This document shows positions 9,574 through 19,101 of a DNA stretch of 61,308 bases, in pieces. Origin of the DNA: Promethearchaeota archaeon (lineage in GTDB: Archaea > Asgardarchaeota > Lokiarchaeia > Sigyniarchaeales > SOKP01); assembly GCA_016839705.1 (NCBI GenBank), contig JAEOTR010000003.1:1-61308 (forward strand), written 5' to 3'. Both the position numbers and the translations under genes were made by a program. Each line of letters starts with the position of its first letter. The stretch's first letter is position 1. A model generated the notes under the pieces. It did no database searches. It had not been told where the DNA came from and saw only the letters and a list, made by a program, of their open reading frames with translations.

Positions 9574-9647
9574 ATTAATTCACAATATAAGTTTTAAGAT
9601 AGATAAAGAGCGAATGCCATATATTCTTTCTGCTTAGTTTAAACTCC

Positions 9648-10145
9648 TCATCCTTTTCCCTTAACCCAATTTCTAATATCTTTACTTTTCTTCGGGAAAA
9701 GATCTTTGATTATTGTTAATGCGGTTTCTTTTACCTCTGGATTTTCATCAGAAAGAATACAGCTTTCGAGAATATTGAAAACACTCTCGTTTTTTAACTC
9801 TAAAACTTTGAAAGCCATGATGCTATTTATTCTAACCTCAATCTCCTCACTAATTTCTAAAAAGCGAGCCAAAAGTTCCGTAGCTTCCATCTTATTCATT
9901 TGTTTGGTAGTTACAAACTCGTAAATCTTTGCTACTGATAAATCTTTTTCTATAAAATCTAGAGCATCTTGATAAAGCATTTGAGACTCCTGTAGTGAAT
10001 TTATATTCGTAGATTTCCCTTTTAAATCGAAAGGACATTCATGATTTTCGGGTAATCGGTGGTTACTACAAAAGACCATACCACAGAATTTACATCTGTA
10101 AGGGATATCATCTAACTTAGTTTTACAAAAATAACAATCCGTCAA
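9648..10145 (-). CDS. AN1-type zinc finger protein with HEAT-like helices
   Basis: The N-terminus is an AN1 zinc finger with the full ligand set C4, C7, C18, C21, C26, H29, H35, C37 and the typical YRCKFCGMVFCSNHRLPE core. The remaining 120 residues form alpha-helical, HEAT-like repeats (KVLELKNESVFNILESC and similar). AN1 fingers in eukaryotes occur in ubiquitin- and stress-associated proteins, and archaeal versions are usually short. Product 165 aa, apparently from a TTG start without a clear ribosome binding site. A protein-interaction role is likely; the partner is unknown. Confidence 0.8.
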   Translation of the reverse strand: MTDCYFCKTKLDDIPYRCKFCGMVFCSNHRLPENHECPFDLKGKSTNINSLQESQMLYQDALDFIEKDLSVAKIYEFVTTKQMNKMEATELLARFLEISEEIEVRINSIMAFKVLELKNESVFNILESCILSDENPEVKETALTIIKDLFPKKSKDIRNWVKGKG

Positions 10146-10283
10146 TATTTGGATGGTGATGAATTAGATTTTGTTTTATTCTATTATACTTTAGAATTTT
10201 TTCCATTTAAATCACATTGAAATATAATGATAGTCTCTTTTTTTAATCTTAATAAAAAATAGTTGATCTATATAATTTTTATA

Positions 10284-12683
10284 TTATAAACTATGTTCTA
10301 ACCTATCAATAATGTCATTTTGAATTGGAGTGCCAAGATCAATAAAAGTAGCATTATATCCTCCAACTTTTACAATTAAATCTTGATACTCATCAGGATG
10401 TTGTTGTGCATCTTTAAGAGTTTTAGTCGATACAACAGTAGGTTGTAATTGCATCCCCCCTGAATCGAAATATCCCTTTACAATATAGGTGAATTTTTCA
10501 ATATTTTCTTCAGTTTTAATATTTTGAGGATTGATCCTCACATTAACCGCAACACCATTTATCGCTAGGTCATAGTTCAATTTTGCTATAGAATTTAATG
10601 CGGCAGTAAGACCATTCTTCTCCATTTTATTCACAGGAGAAAGACTATTTGATAATGGTTGATTAGCTTTCCTCCCATCTGCAGATGCTTTTGTAAACAA
10701 TCCCTCTATAACATGTATTCCCATAGAATAAGCTCCTGGATTATATCTACCTTCTCTCAAGCATTTATGCTTAGCTACTTCAGAGCAGAACAAGTCCCAC
10801 AACTCTTTCGCACTTAGATCTATTTCCTCTTTATCATTTCCCCATTTATTATATTTGTTTAATAGTTTTTGTCGTAGTTCTTCTTGCTCACTGAAATTTG
10901 AATTAAGAACTTCAATTAGTTTCGGGAGTGAGATAATTTTTTCTTCATAAACAGATTTCTTGACATTATACATTGAATCGACTAAAGTTGCAAATCCGTA
11001 AGCTGTGATTGAGGAGAAGTTATATTGTGCCCCTCCCGCAGTATAATCCATGCCTTTTTCCATACAACCATCAATGATGGCCGACACAAATGGTTGTGGA
11101 AAATGTTTAATGGTCTCTTCATCTCCAATCCTAGCAATTTTAACAGTTTTTTCAATGTTATATTGTAATTGATGGATAAAAGCCGTATAAAATTCCTCAT
11201 ATGTAGAGAAATTTCTAGGATCACCTGTTTCTAAGCCACCTATCTGTTGTGTTAAATTACAATACCCATTGTTTAATGTGAGTTCAAGAACACCTGGAAG
11301 ATTTATAAACATTCTACCCGTAGCAGCAAAAGTATTTCCTTGACTTGTAGGTTCTACACATCCAATTATTGCATAATTACGAGCGTCTTCGGTAGTATAT
11401 CCTCCCTTTATCATTGCAGGAATAATAATCTCGTCATTATAGAAAGCTATTCCAGAAGTTGATCGAAATACTTTTATCGCCTTTTTTAAAAATCTGGGGG
11501 GAGTTTTGTTATGAATTCTGATTGAAAGATCAGTTGTGAGTGCCTTAAGATTCTTATAGGCTTCTAGGAATAAATAGGAAATTTCATTTGTGGTATCGTT
11601 TCCTTTCTGATCTACCCCAGAAATTGTGATTGTTTGGGTATTTTGTCCAAGAGCATTTGCTATTGTGGTATAATCTGTTGGTAATAGTGTTACATTCCAA
11701 GTGAGTTTCAAATTCAATTCTTCAATCAGTTCAAGTGCGAATTCTTTTGTAATGTTATCTTTTTTGATATCCTCTTTATAATATGGCCATAAGATTTGAT
11801 CTAACCTACCTAAAGCAACAACACTTCTCTGATAAATTATATTAATGATGTTCTGGGTGAAATGTATAAGTTGAATTGCTTCATAAAATGAGTTTGGGCT
11901 AGAATGGGTAAATCTCTCCATCATCCTTCCTATTATTTCGAGCTCCTTCTTCTTTTTTTCATTTTTCTCATCCGATGCTTTTTTATAAACAAGTTTAGAG
12001 TATCTCCTCGAAAATTCTATAGCAGCAGTATAAAGTATCTTTATAGCTTCATAGAAATTAAACTTCTCTTCATAGTTGAGATCGTCTATTTTTATTTTTG
12101 ACTGGTATGATTCTGCTTCTTTAAGAATCCCCTTATATCCTAATTTTAGAAGTTTTTCATATCCTACACATATATGACCTTCATTAGTTCCACTTACGAT
12201 AGCAATATTAGGAACAGCTAAAGCAATTCTATTATCTCCTGTAATTAATTTCTCATCTAAGATTCTTTGAGGAATTATATTACTATAAAGAGCTTTTCCT
12301 TTCCAGAAAGGAATAATTTCCAGAAGCTCATTTATATCATTTTCTTCCATAAAGAAGGGTTGCAGTTTTCTCCTAGTGTATTTTTTAATACCTGAGCGTT
12401 TGTTAAAACTTCCATCATACGAATGTAGGTCAAGATTAATTTTTTCACCTAAATTTTTACTAGTTTCATTTCCGACAAGTAGTTCATCTTCTCTAATAAA
12501 AATGGTCATGTGATTTAAAGTATGAGAAACAGCTTTAGCGTTCTTTATGATTTCAGGATCATCCGGAAATTTTTTATAGACTTCAGTGAAAGATTTCGCT
12601 CTTTCAATACATAATTCATATTTACTCGACAAAAGATTCTTTTTCAATCTCCTAGTTCTTCCAAGGCTTTTATCTAAAATCAA
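10284..12683 (-). CDS. Glycyl radical enzyme of the GCVEP (dehydratase/lyase-like) group
   Basis: The 799-residue protein has the two hallmarks of the glycyl radical enzymes. The thiyl cysteine is C442 in GCVEPT. The C-terminal glycyl radical loop is VGGYNA with G775 as the radical site. The single Cys followed by Val-Glu-Pro resembles glycerol/propanediol dehydratase, choline lyase and arylacetate decarboxylases, and differs from pyruvate formate-lyase, which has two adjacent Cys. The substrate is not assignable. TTG start with a weak GGT motif. No activase is adjacent; the closest radical SAM activase-like gene in the window is at 24685-25431. The enzyme would act under strict anaerobiosis. 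Confidence 0.88.
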   Translation of the reverse strand: MILDKSLGRTRRLKKNLLSSKYELCIERAKSFTEVYKKFPDDPEIIKNAKAVSHTLNHMTIFIREDELLVGNETSKNLGEKINLDLHSYDGSFNKRSGIKKYTRRKLQPFFMEENDINELLEIIPFWKGKALYSNIIPQRILDEKLITGDNRIALAVPNIAIVSGTNEGHICVGYEKLLKLGYKGILKEAESYQSKIKIDDLNYEEKFNFYEAIKILYTAAIEFSRRYSKLVYKKASDEKNEKKKKELEIIGRMMERFTHSSPNSFYEAIQLIHFTQNIINIIYQRSVVALGRLDQILWPYYKEDIKKDNITKEFALELIEELNLKLTWNVTLLPTDYTTIANALGQNTQTITISGVDQKGNDTTNEISYLFLEAYKNLKALTTDLSIRIHNKTPPRFLKKAIKVFRSTSGIAFYNDEIIIPAMIKGGYTTEDARNYAIIGCVEPTSQGNTFAATGRMFINLPGVLELTLNNGYCNLTQQIGGLETGDPRNFSTYEEFYTAFIHQLQYNIEKTVKIARIGDEETIKHFPQPFVSAIIDGCMEKGMDYTAGGAQYNFSSITAYGFATLVDSMYNVKKSVYEEKIISLPKLIEVLNSNFSEQEELRQKLLNKYNKWGNDKEEIDLSAKELWDLFCSEVAKHKCLREGRYNPGAYSMGIHVIEGLFTKASADGRKANQPLSNSLSPVNKMEKNGLTAALNSIAKLNYDLAINGVAVNVRINPQNIKTEENIEKFTYIVKGYFDSGGMQLQPTVVSTKTLKDAQQHPDEYQDLIVKVGGYNATFIDLGTPIQNDIIDRLEHSL

Positions 12684-12725
12684 GAATTACCATCAACATC
12701 TACATTTTTCTCTTAAAAACTTAAG

Positions 12726-13247
12726 TTATTTAATTCTAAAAAAGACTCGCATATAAAAGATTACAAAGGGTAACATGACTAGCAGGTAAAGAGAAGAACT
12801 GTTTTTATAAAATTTACCTAGAAACAGAACCAGACTCCTAATGTAGTATAGAATAACTCCAGTTAATAAAATAAATAACACGTGAGAAGCAATACCTCCT
12901 AAAATAGGGAACGGAGGAAGTGGAACAAATGCTAAGAAGATTATAATTGTAATAGGTCGTAATACCATTATTATCATAGCATGACGTCCTTTCATCTCTC
13001 TTAAGTATAAATAGTCCATAATCCCCGAACCTAATCCAAGAACTAAATAGGGTACAGAAGAGATGTTGAATATAGGTATTGTAAAACTCATAGTTAATCC
13101 AGTAACTAAATTATACAACAATAAGAAATAGAGTGTAGGGATAACTACAATTGAAAGTGAATATAAAAAGGGAAATAAGTCATTATTTATCCAATTTTTC
13201 CATTCTTGCCTCCAATTAGAGTGTAATTCACTGGGGATGAATAACAT
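12726..13247 (-). CDS. Multi-pass membrane protein, unknown
   Basis: The 173-residue product has about five hydrophobic segments, beginning near residue 25, with a cytoplasmic-looking N-terminus rich in Trp and charged residues (SNWRQEWKNWINND). No enzymatic motif is visible. It lies 24 bases downstream of the membrane-anchored hydrolase and 43 bases upstream of the glycyl radical enzyme on the same strand, so the three may be cotranscribed. Function unknown. Confidence 0.6.
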   Translation of the reverse strand: MLFIPSELHSNWRQEWKNWINNDLFPFLYSLSIVVIPTLYFLLLYNLVTGLTMSFTIPIFNISSVPYLVLGLGSGIMDYLYLREMKGRHAMIIMVLRPITIIIFLAFVPLPPFPILGGIASHVLFILLTGVILYYIRSLVLFLGKFYKNSSSLYLLVMLPFVIFYMRVFFRIK

Positions 13248-13271
13248 AATAATTATTGATATAATCGGGAA

Positions 13272-14537
13272 TCATATGAAGTAACCATAGAGAATCGATT
13301 GATTAAGTAAGGAAAATATAATTCCTGTGATTATTAATGCCCCCATATAACCTGACGTTCGAAAAATTATCATTTTTTTATATCTTTCTTTACCCTCTCG
13401 AGAATTATCTAAATCTTTTTTCATAGGGAGCTTATCCCAATGTGGTAAAATTCTAAATTTTATTACTAATGAACTTAATCCAATGAATAAAATTATTGCC
13501 GATGCGATAACTAAATCCTCTGAAACAGTATTATATGGGTAATTGAAATTAAATAAGGTAATAGAATTGATTTCGCTGTCTAATTTTGTAATATTAATTG
13601 TCTGATTATGGTAATAATGCTCAAACCATGTGATTGCCATTTTCAACGAAGTTTCATCTTTTTCATTTCCTTCATGACCCCGTCTTGGTCTTACTTTCAT
13701 GACAATATCAGTCCGGTTTGAAGGATTTATCTTATCAAAAAAACTCTCTGTATCAGCGGGAAATATTATATTATCTGCTGAACCTTGTAATAGCAATAGA
13801 TTTTGAGTATTATTCTCGTTAGAGAGGTCATATCCATCTTGAATTTCATCAATGTTTATAACGACTATGTTTGATCCTATTAGATATCGAAGGGGAATCC
13901 TATCTGTTAAACTCCCAATATCCGCTAAAGGGTGATAGAGAACTACAACATGAACTCTGTCTTCTAAAGCTTGTAGAATGGCACCAATACCCCCACCATA
14001 TGAAAACCCTAAAACACCAATATGAGAAGTATTTGCATATTGATAATTAGCTTCGATATAATCAATAACTTCAATCATATCATAAGGTTCAACTGCAAGA
14101 AATCCACTGGGACTACCAGATTCTCCATGACCTCTCTGTTCTACCGAAATTACAGCATAACCCAATTTGACATATTGATAAATGATTCCCGTTTTATGTT
14201 CTTTTCTTCCATTGATACCATGAAGAAGCAAGATAGTGGGAATAGAATTTATATCGTTCTCTTTTAAATTTATATCAACATAAATTAGTCCTTCAATAAT
14301 AATTCCATCTCTCATCTGAATTGAGATCGATTCTACATCAATATTTTCATTAGCAAAATAAGTACGTTGTTGCGTTCTTAAAATTACAGCAAAAGAAACA
14401 GAAATTATGGTTAAAATTACACTCACGGATAAGAATAGAATTCCTATATACCTAATTAATAGTTTTTTTTCAATTCTATTCTTTATTTTTTCTAGGCTCT
14501 TTCCAAGTTTCTCTCTTCTGTTCACTATAATATACAC
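13272..14537 (-). CDS. Membrane-anchored alpha/beta hydrolase
   Basis: An N-terminal membrane helix (about residues 28-50) is followed by an alpha/beta hydrolase fold. It has the oxyanion region LLLHGINGRKE, nucleophile S179 in GFSYGG, a likely acid in LLLQGSADNIIF and a His in RRGHEGN. Two more membrane helices close the 421-residue protein. The catalytic domain would lie on one side of the membrane, probably outside given the N-glycosylation-type sequons between motifs. Such enzymes are peptidases or esterases of the S9/DLH type; substrate unknown. Apparent GTG start with no clear Shine-Dalgarno sequence. Confidence 0.83.
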   Translation of the reverse strand: MYIIVNRREKLGKSLEKIKNRIEKKLLIRYIGILFLSVSVILTIISVSFAVILRTQQRTYFANENIDVESISIQMRDGIIIEGLIYVDINLKENDINSIPTILLLHGINGRKEHKTGIIYQYVKLGYAVISVEQRGHGESGSPSGFLAVEPYDMIEVIDYIEANYQYANTSHIGVLGFSYGGGIGAILQALEDRVHVVVLYHPLADIGSLTDRIPLRYLIGSNIVVINIDEIQDGYDLSNENNTQNLLLLQGSADNIIFPADTESFFDKINPSNRTDIVMKVRPRRGHEGNEKDETSLKMAITWFEHYYHNQTINITKLDSEINSITLFNFNYPYNTVSEDLVIASAIILFIGLSSLVIKFRILPHWDKLPMKKDLDNSREGKERYKKMIIFRTSGYMGALIITGIIFSLLNQSILYGYFI

Positions 14538-14648
14538 ACAGTCAGAGTTTTATAAAAACAAAATTATTATTGCCTATTAACCAAGTGTTTATAATTATAA
14601 ATGAATATTTATGACTTATATTTGATTTGAAATAAGAGGAATATTACA

Positions 14649-14906
14649 ATGACAGCAGTAACTTGTGCTGAATGTGAAAAGGAGGCGGTTTCCAATTGTG
14701 CGATATGTGGAAAACCTTTATGCCAAGATCACATAAAACATGGACTTTCCAAGAGAACTAATGCTCCTGCTGTTAATTGTGCGAATTGTCAAAAGAAATT
14801 CCCAAAAAAGGTAAGAAAATATAGCTTGATAATGGCTGCTGGACTTAGTGTTGCATCAATCATTTTAATAATCTACTTAAGCACGATTATTCCTTTTTTA
14901 ATATAA
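14649..14906 (+). CDS. B-box-like zinc finger protein with C-terminal membrane anchor
   Basis: The 85-residue protein has a B-box-like metal site (C6, C9, C17, C20, C25, H28, H31), an extra CxxC at 44-47, a basic stretch, and one C-terminal membrane helix (about residues 58-82). The zinc finger would face the cytosol as a tail-anchored module. GAGG lies eight bases before the ATG. Such small fingers mediate protein contacts; no partner is evident. The next gene, a thioesterase, begins 41 bases later. Confidence 0.7.
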   Translation: MTAVTCAECEKEAVSNCAICGKPLCQDHIKHGLSKRTNAPAVNCANCQKKFPKKVRKYSLIMAAGLSVASIILIIYLSTIIPFLI

Positions 14907-14947
14907 TTATTCTTTAATTTTAATTAATTTTTAATGGTGAATGTAAT

Positions 14948-15463
14948 TTGGAAGGTAAAAAAGCCTCAGATTCAAAAGTAGAAATAGCTCAGGTTATGAT
15001 GCCTGAACACTCTAATGCTGCGGGAAATGTACATGGGGGATATATTTTGAAATTGGTAGATCAAGCAGGTGCTATAGTAGCAGCAAGGCATACTCATAGT
15101 AATATAGTGACCGCAAGTTTGGATCGAATGGATTTTATTTCACCTGTTTATGTTGGAAATTTAGTATTCGCTAAAGCTTCAGTTAACTTCGTATCGAATA
15201 CATCAATGGAAATCGGTGTAAGGGTAGAAGCAGAATGCTTAAGAACTGGAACTCATACCCATGTTGGATCTGCCTACTTAACTTTTGTTGCTTTAGATAA
15301 AAACGATAAACCAACTATGGTTCCTAAGCTCATTTTAGAAACTGAAGATGATAAGCGTAGGTTTGAAGAGGCTAAAAACAGAAGAGAATTACGATTACAA
15401 CAAGTTAAAAAACATAAGCATATCCAACAACCTAGTATCGTTCGACCTGAGAAACTAAATTAA
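14948..15463 (+). CDS. Hotdog-fold acyl-CoA thioesterase
   Basis: The 171-residue product matches the acyl-CoA hydrolase (YciA/BFIT) hotdog family. It has PEHSNAAGNVHGGYILKLVDQAG with the G-x-V-HGG catalytic helix region, then the VTASLDRMDFISPVYVG strand and RTGTHTHVGSAYLTFVAL. It hydrolyses acyl-CoA thioesters in the cytosol; chain-length preference is unknown. TTG start seven bases after GGTGA. The basic C-terminal extension of about 40 residues is longer than in most bacterial members. Confidence 0.88.
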   Translation: MEGKKASDSKVEIAQVMMPEHSNAAGNVHGGYILKLVDQAGAIVAARHTHSNIVTASLDRMDFISPVYVGNLVFAKASVNFVSNTSMEIGVRVEAECLRTGTHTHVGSAYLTFVALDKNDKPTMVPKLILETEDDKRRFEEAKNRRELRLQQVKKHKHIQQPSIVRPEKLN

Positions 15464-15628
15464 ATATATCCTAACGGTATTTCTCTTATCTTATTATAAT
15501 TTACCCAAATTATCTTATAATCAAGGTTTTACAAAACTGTCATTTCTATTTTCATAAACATTTTTAAACTATTCTGTCATAACGTAATATTATAAAATAT
15601 TTTTTTCACCTTTTCTGGTAATTAATCT

Positions 15629-17149
15629 ATGTTATTTCAAGTTTATGGCACCCCAGGTTTTGGAATTACAATCTTCGACCTTATACACTATTCATACATA
15701 ATCTTCATCATACTGATGATGATAAATTCAATTAAACAAAAAATTAAACATACAATTAAGATCACATGGGGATTATACATTCTGATAAACTTTTTTTTAC
15801 CACTCATTTTTGGGATTGGATCCTTCCCATTTTCTCTTCTTTGGCAAGGTGAAATCTATGGATATGAAAGGATTTATAGTCCACAAACAGGATGGGTTAG
15901 TATATTCGCTATATATTTTTATGGTATATTCGAACCTTTAGCAGCTATATTAGTCACAATCCTTTCCTCAACGATTGGCAAAAAGAAAAGAAGAAGGGTA
16001 AAATCTCTTAGAGCACCATCGCTTATAAAGACTTTTCCATTAGATAGAGAGTTAATTTTCATAAGTTATGCAACAGTGGATTCAGATTTTTTCCAGATTC
16101 CGAAACTTACGAAGATTCTAACTAGCTACCCAGAAATTAACGAAATATTATATTGGGAATCTGATATGCATGATGATATTTACCAATACATGGATGAGAA
16201 TTTGAAACAATGTAAAGTTGTTCTTGTTTTTTGCTCTAAAAATTCACTCTACTCAGAAGCAGTTAAAATGGAATGGCGTTCTGCCTTGAAAATGGATAAA
16301 AAAATCATCCCAATATTTGTTGAACCTGATGATTTACCTGCATTACTCTCGACCAAGTTAGGGATCCAATATAATGAAGACGATCCATATTCATCGATAG
16401 AAGATATATATCAGATGATTCTAAGAAAATTAGAAATGAATTCTTTTAGGGAGTTTACGAGGTTTATTATACCGAAGTGGATTACCGAAAAAGATTTCGA
16501 AGAACAAAATCCCGAAACAACAACACAATCAATGGTTTTTGATAGCGATGAATCAATAAAAGATTTAGGGAAAATAATTGCCCTAACTCTCCAAGAAAAT
16601 AATTTTTTCGTTCCTGGCTTGAAAGATTTGGGAGAAAAAATAAGAAAGAAAAAGGACTCGGTCCCAGAATCTGTTGTTCAAGATTTTAACCAATTTAATT
16701 GTTTTGCTGAATTGAAAGATGAACCAGAAGACATTGCATTATCAGTTAGAATCCAAGAAATATCAGAAAGCATATCAAAAGTGTTTATAAATGCCAGAGG
16801 GAAACGAACTTGGGTATTGGATGAGATCTTAAAAGATCTCCAACTAAAATTGATAGATTTAAAAAGTACAAATGAACTTTTACGAAATAATTTAGAAAAG
16901 ATTACTTCCTTATTAACCCAAATGAAAGATGTTGAAAGATTCCTTAGGAAGAATCTTGGGTCGGATATTAAACAAGTAGAATCGTTACTCTCTCAATATA
17001 ATGATGAGATAATTGAAAAAGAGGAACTTATTATAAAAGGAACACAATTAATAGGAAAGAATTTTATTACTGTATTCCTCAAAAATATCCCATTAATATT
17101 GAAAGAAAGCAAAAAGACACCTGTTGAAAAACCCCCTCTTCAATTTTAA
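15629..17149 (+). CDS. Membrane-anchored TIR-domain protein
   Basis: Three membrane helices (about residues 15-35, 46-64 and 91-113) are followed by a basic stretch and a TIR domain at about 142-270. The domain starts LIFISYATVDSDFF, contains YWESDMHDDIYQYMD and ends in KIIPIFVEPDDLP. E215 in VKMEWRSA is at the position of the catalytic Glu of NAD-cleaving TIR domains. A C-terminal domain (about 300-490) is shared with the giant receptor at 19102-24594. TIR domains act by self-association and in many prokaryotic cases by NAD hydrolysis; catalysis here is inferred. It probably signals together with the neighbouring receptor. Confidence 0.85.
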   Translation: MLFQVYGTPGFGITIFDLIHYSYIIFIILMMINSIKQKIKHTIKITWGLYILINFFLPLIFGIGSFPFSLLWQGEIYGYERIYSPQTGWVSIFAIYFYGIFEPLAAILVTILSSTIGKKKRRRVKSLRAPSLIKTFPLDRELIFISYATVDSDFFQIPKLTKILTSYPEINEILYWESDMHDDIYQYMDENLKQCKVVLVFCSKNSLYSEAVKMEWRSALKMDKKIIPIFVEPDDLPALLSTKLGIQYNEDDPYSSIEDIYQMILRKLEMNSFREFTRFIIPKWITEKDFEEQNPETTTQSMVFDSDESIKDLGKIIALTLQENNFFVPGLKDLGEKIRKKKDSVPESVVQDFNQFNCFAELKDEPEDIALSVRIQEISESISKVFINARGKRTWVLDEILKDLQLKLIDLKSTNELLRNNLEKITSLLTQMKDVERFLRKNLGSDIKQVESLLSQYNDEIIEKEELIIKGTQLIGKNFITVFLKNIPLILKESKKTPVEKPPLQF

Positions 17150-17190
17150 TATCTTTTTGTTCTGAAGTTTTTTATATAAAATATAATGGA

Positions 17191-17499
17191 TTAATCTCGA
17201 ATTGCTAGCACAACTAAATCTTCTAAGCTTCGAATACCTCTAGGTTCATTTTCATTTAATGAAATATAATCATTTTCTCCTAATTCTTTTTCTCCTGAAC
17301 CAGTTGTAAATACTCCCCTTCCTTTTAAGACAAAGAACACAACAACGTGAGATCCTTGATGTGGGAGGATCGCTAAACCTTTTTTAAGTGAAATTCGCAT
17401 TATTTTAAAACCACCTGATTTATAAATCAAATCTTTAGCAGGAGTATCCATCAAAAATTTCTGGTCATCAAAGATATTCTTTATTCCTATAACTATCAC
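17191..17499 (-). CDS. Small cupin-fold protein
   Basis: The 102-residue product has the single-domain cupin pattern: a central ILPHQGSHVVVFFVLKGRG region, then a loop and GENDYISLNENEPRG in the second half. Metal-binding His are sparse (one H-x5-H-like region), so metal binding is uncertain. The apparent GTG start overlaps its own AGGTGAT ribosome binding sequence, so initiation may occur a few codons later. It lies convergent to the TIR gene and divergent from the amino-acid permease. A small-molecule sensor role is possible but not shown. Confidence 0.72.
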   Translation of the reverse strand: MIVIGIKNIFDDQKFLMDTPAKDLIYKSGGFKIMRISLKKGLAILPHQGSHVVVFFVLKGRGVFTTGSGEKELGENDYISLNENEPRGIRSLEDLVVLAIRD

Positions 17500-17633
17500 C
17501 TTTCTTTTGATTAAATTATAATGAAATTTTAATAAAATAACCTAACCTTATATTTAATTAATCTTATTCCCAGAAAATGTAACTATTTATAAAAATAAAA
17601 ATAAGATAATTTATAATACTGAGGGAACTTGAA

Positions 17634-18959
17634 GTGGAAGAAGTTTATAAAAAACCAAAGCTAAAGCGTAGAGTCTCTTTATTTGCTCTAACGGTTTATG
17701 GTGTAGGTAATGTATTAGGGGCAGGGATATATTCCTTAATTGGTGAAGTTGTAGGGATAACGGGGAACCTCTCATGGCTAGCTTTCATTATAGCATCTAT
17801 AACTGGAGCGTTAACGGGATTATCATACGCCGAACTTTCAGCAATGTACCCTAAAAGCGCTGCAGAATTTGTTTATACTGAAGAAGCATTTAAAAAAAGG
17901 ATTCTATCATTTATTTTAGGGTGGATAATCATCTTTTCAGGAATACTCTCAGCAGCCACTGTCGCATTAGCTTTTGGAGGATATTTATCTGGATTAATTG
18001 GAATACCCTCTATATATTTAAACATTATTTTCGCAATCATACTCGTAGTAATTCTTAGTGTAATAAATTTAATCGGTATTAAATCATCAACGCGAACTAA
18101 TATAATTTTTACGTTAATTGAGGCATCAGGTTTAATTATTATAATTATTATTGGGATACCCTCTTTTGGAACAGTTGATTATTTTGCGCTTCCAACAGCC
18201 TCAACTTTTACAGCCATTTTTTCCTCGATTGCTCTCATATTTTTTGCTTATATAGGATTCGAAGATATTGCCAATATTGCTGAAGAAGTAAAAGAGCCTC
18301 ATAAAAACCTCCCTAAAGCAATAATTTATTCAATCATTATTACTACTGTAGTCTATTGCCTTACTGCAATTTCAGTAGTGAGTATATTAGACTATAATGT
18401 AATAGCTGCTTCTGAAGCACCACTTAATGAGGTTGCTGCAGAAGTATTAGGTCCGATTGGTGGTATAATCATGTCTTCAATTGCACTATTTGCTACAGCT
18501 AATACAGTCCTCATTATGTTGATTGTGACGTCCCGTATGATGTATGGGATGGCAAGAGATAAAGCACTACCAGATGGTCTTAGTAGAATATCCTCAAAAT
18601 TTAGAACCCCAATGATTGCTGTAATTGTTACTACTTGTTTTACAGTAGTCCCAATCTTATTTGGGGATATTTCATTAGTCGCTCATGCAACCGTTTTTGG
18701 TGTGCTCATCAATTTTATTCTTGTTAACCTTAGTTTGATAGTTTTGCGTAAAACAAAACCAGATATTGAAAGACCATTCAAACTGAAACCAAATATTAAA
18801 TGGGTTCCAATAATCGCTTTATTAGGTTCTATTATATGTTTTACTTTGTTGTTTACTTTTGATTGGGTAGTTCTTCTTATTCAAGCAATTATAATTCTCT
18901 GTGGTATTAGCGTCTTTTATGGGATGAAATCAAAAATAGAGATAAAAACTAGAAAATAA
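17634..18959 (+). CDS. APC-family amino acid permease
   Basis: The 441-residue protein has 12 membrane segments and the amino acid-polyamine-organocation signature: GVGNVLGAGIYSLIGE in helix 1, LSYAELSAMYPKSAAEFVY in helices 2-3, and FFAYIGFEDIANIAEEVKEP in helix 6. It would import amino acids by cation symport. GTG start eight bases after GAGGG. It sits between the two TIR genes, whose larger member carries peptide- and amino-acid-type binding domains, so a shared nutrient theme is plausible. Confidence 0.92.
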   Translation: MEEVYKKPKLKRRVSLFALTVYGVGNVLGAGIYSLIGEVVGITGNLSWLAFIIASITGALTGLSYAELSAMYPKSAAEFVYTEEAFKKRILSFILGWIIIFSGILSAATVALAFGGYLSGLIGIPSIYLNIIFAIILVVILSVINLIGIKSSTRTNIIFTLIEASGLIIIIIIGIPSFGTVDYFALPTASTFTAIFSSIALIFFAYIGFEDIANIAEEVKEPHKNLPKAIIYSIIITTVVYCLTAISVVSILDYNVIAASEAPLNEVAAEVLGPIGGIIMSSIALFATANTVLIMLIVTSRMMYGMARDKALPDGLSRISSKFRTPMIAVIVTTCFTVVPILFGDISLVAHATVFGVLINFILVNLSLIVLRKTKPDIERPFKLKPNIKWVPIIALLGSIICFTLLFTFDWVVLLIQAIIILCGISVFYGMKSKIEIKTRK

Positions 18960-19101
18960 ATTAGTTTTCGATTTCTTACTTTTTTGTATGTAGAATTCCT
19001 TATAGTATATTAAATTGTAAATCTTTTTAAACAATTATATCAAAGTTAATACTTAACAATCCAAAATATTACAATATTGTGAAAATTAACACAAATCTCT
19101 A

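Noticed and set aside
10284..12683. Pyruvate formate-lyase identity for the glycyl radical enzyme
   Set aside because: Only one Cys in the active-site motif (GCVEPT); pyruvate formate-lyase has adjacent Cys.
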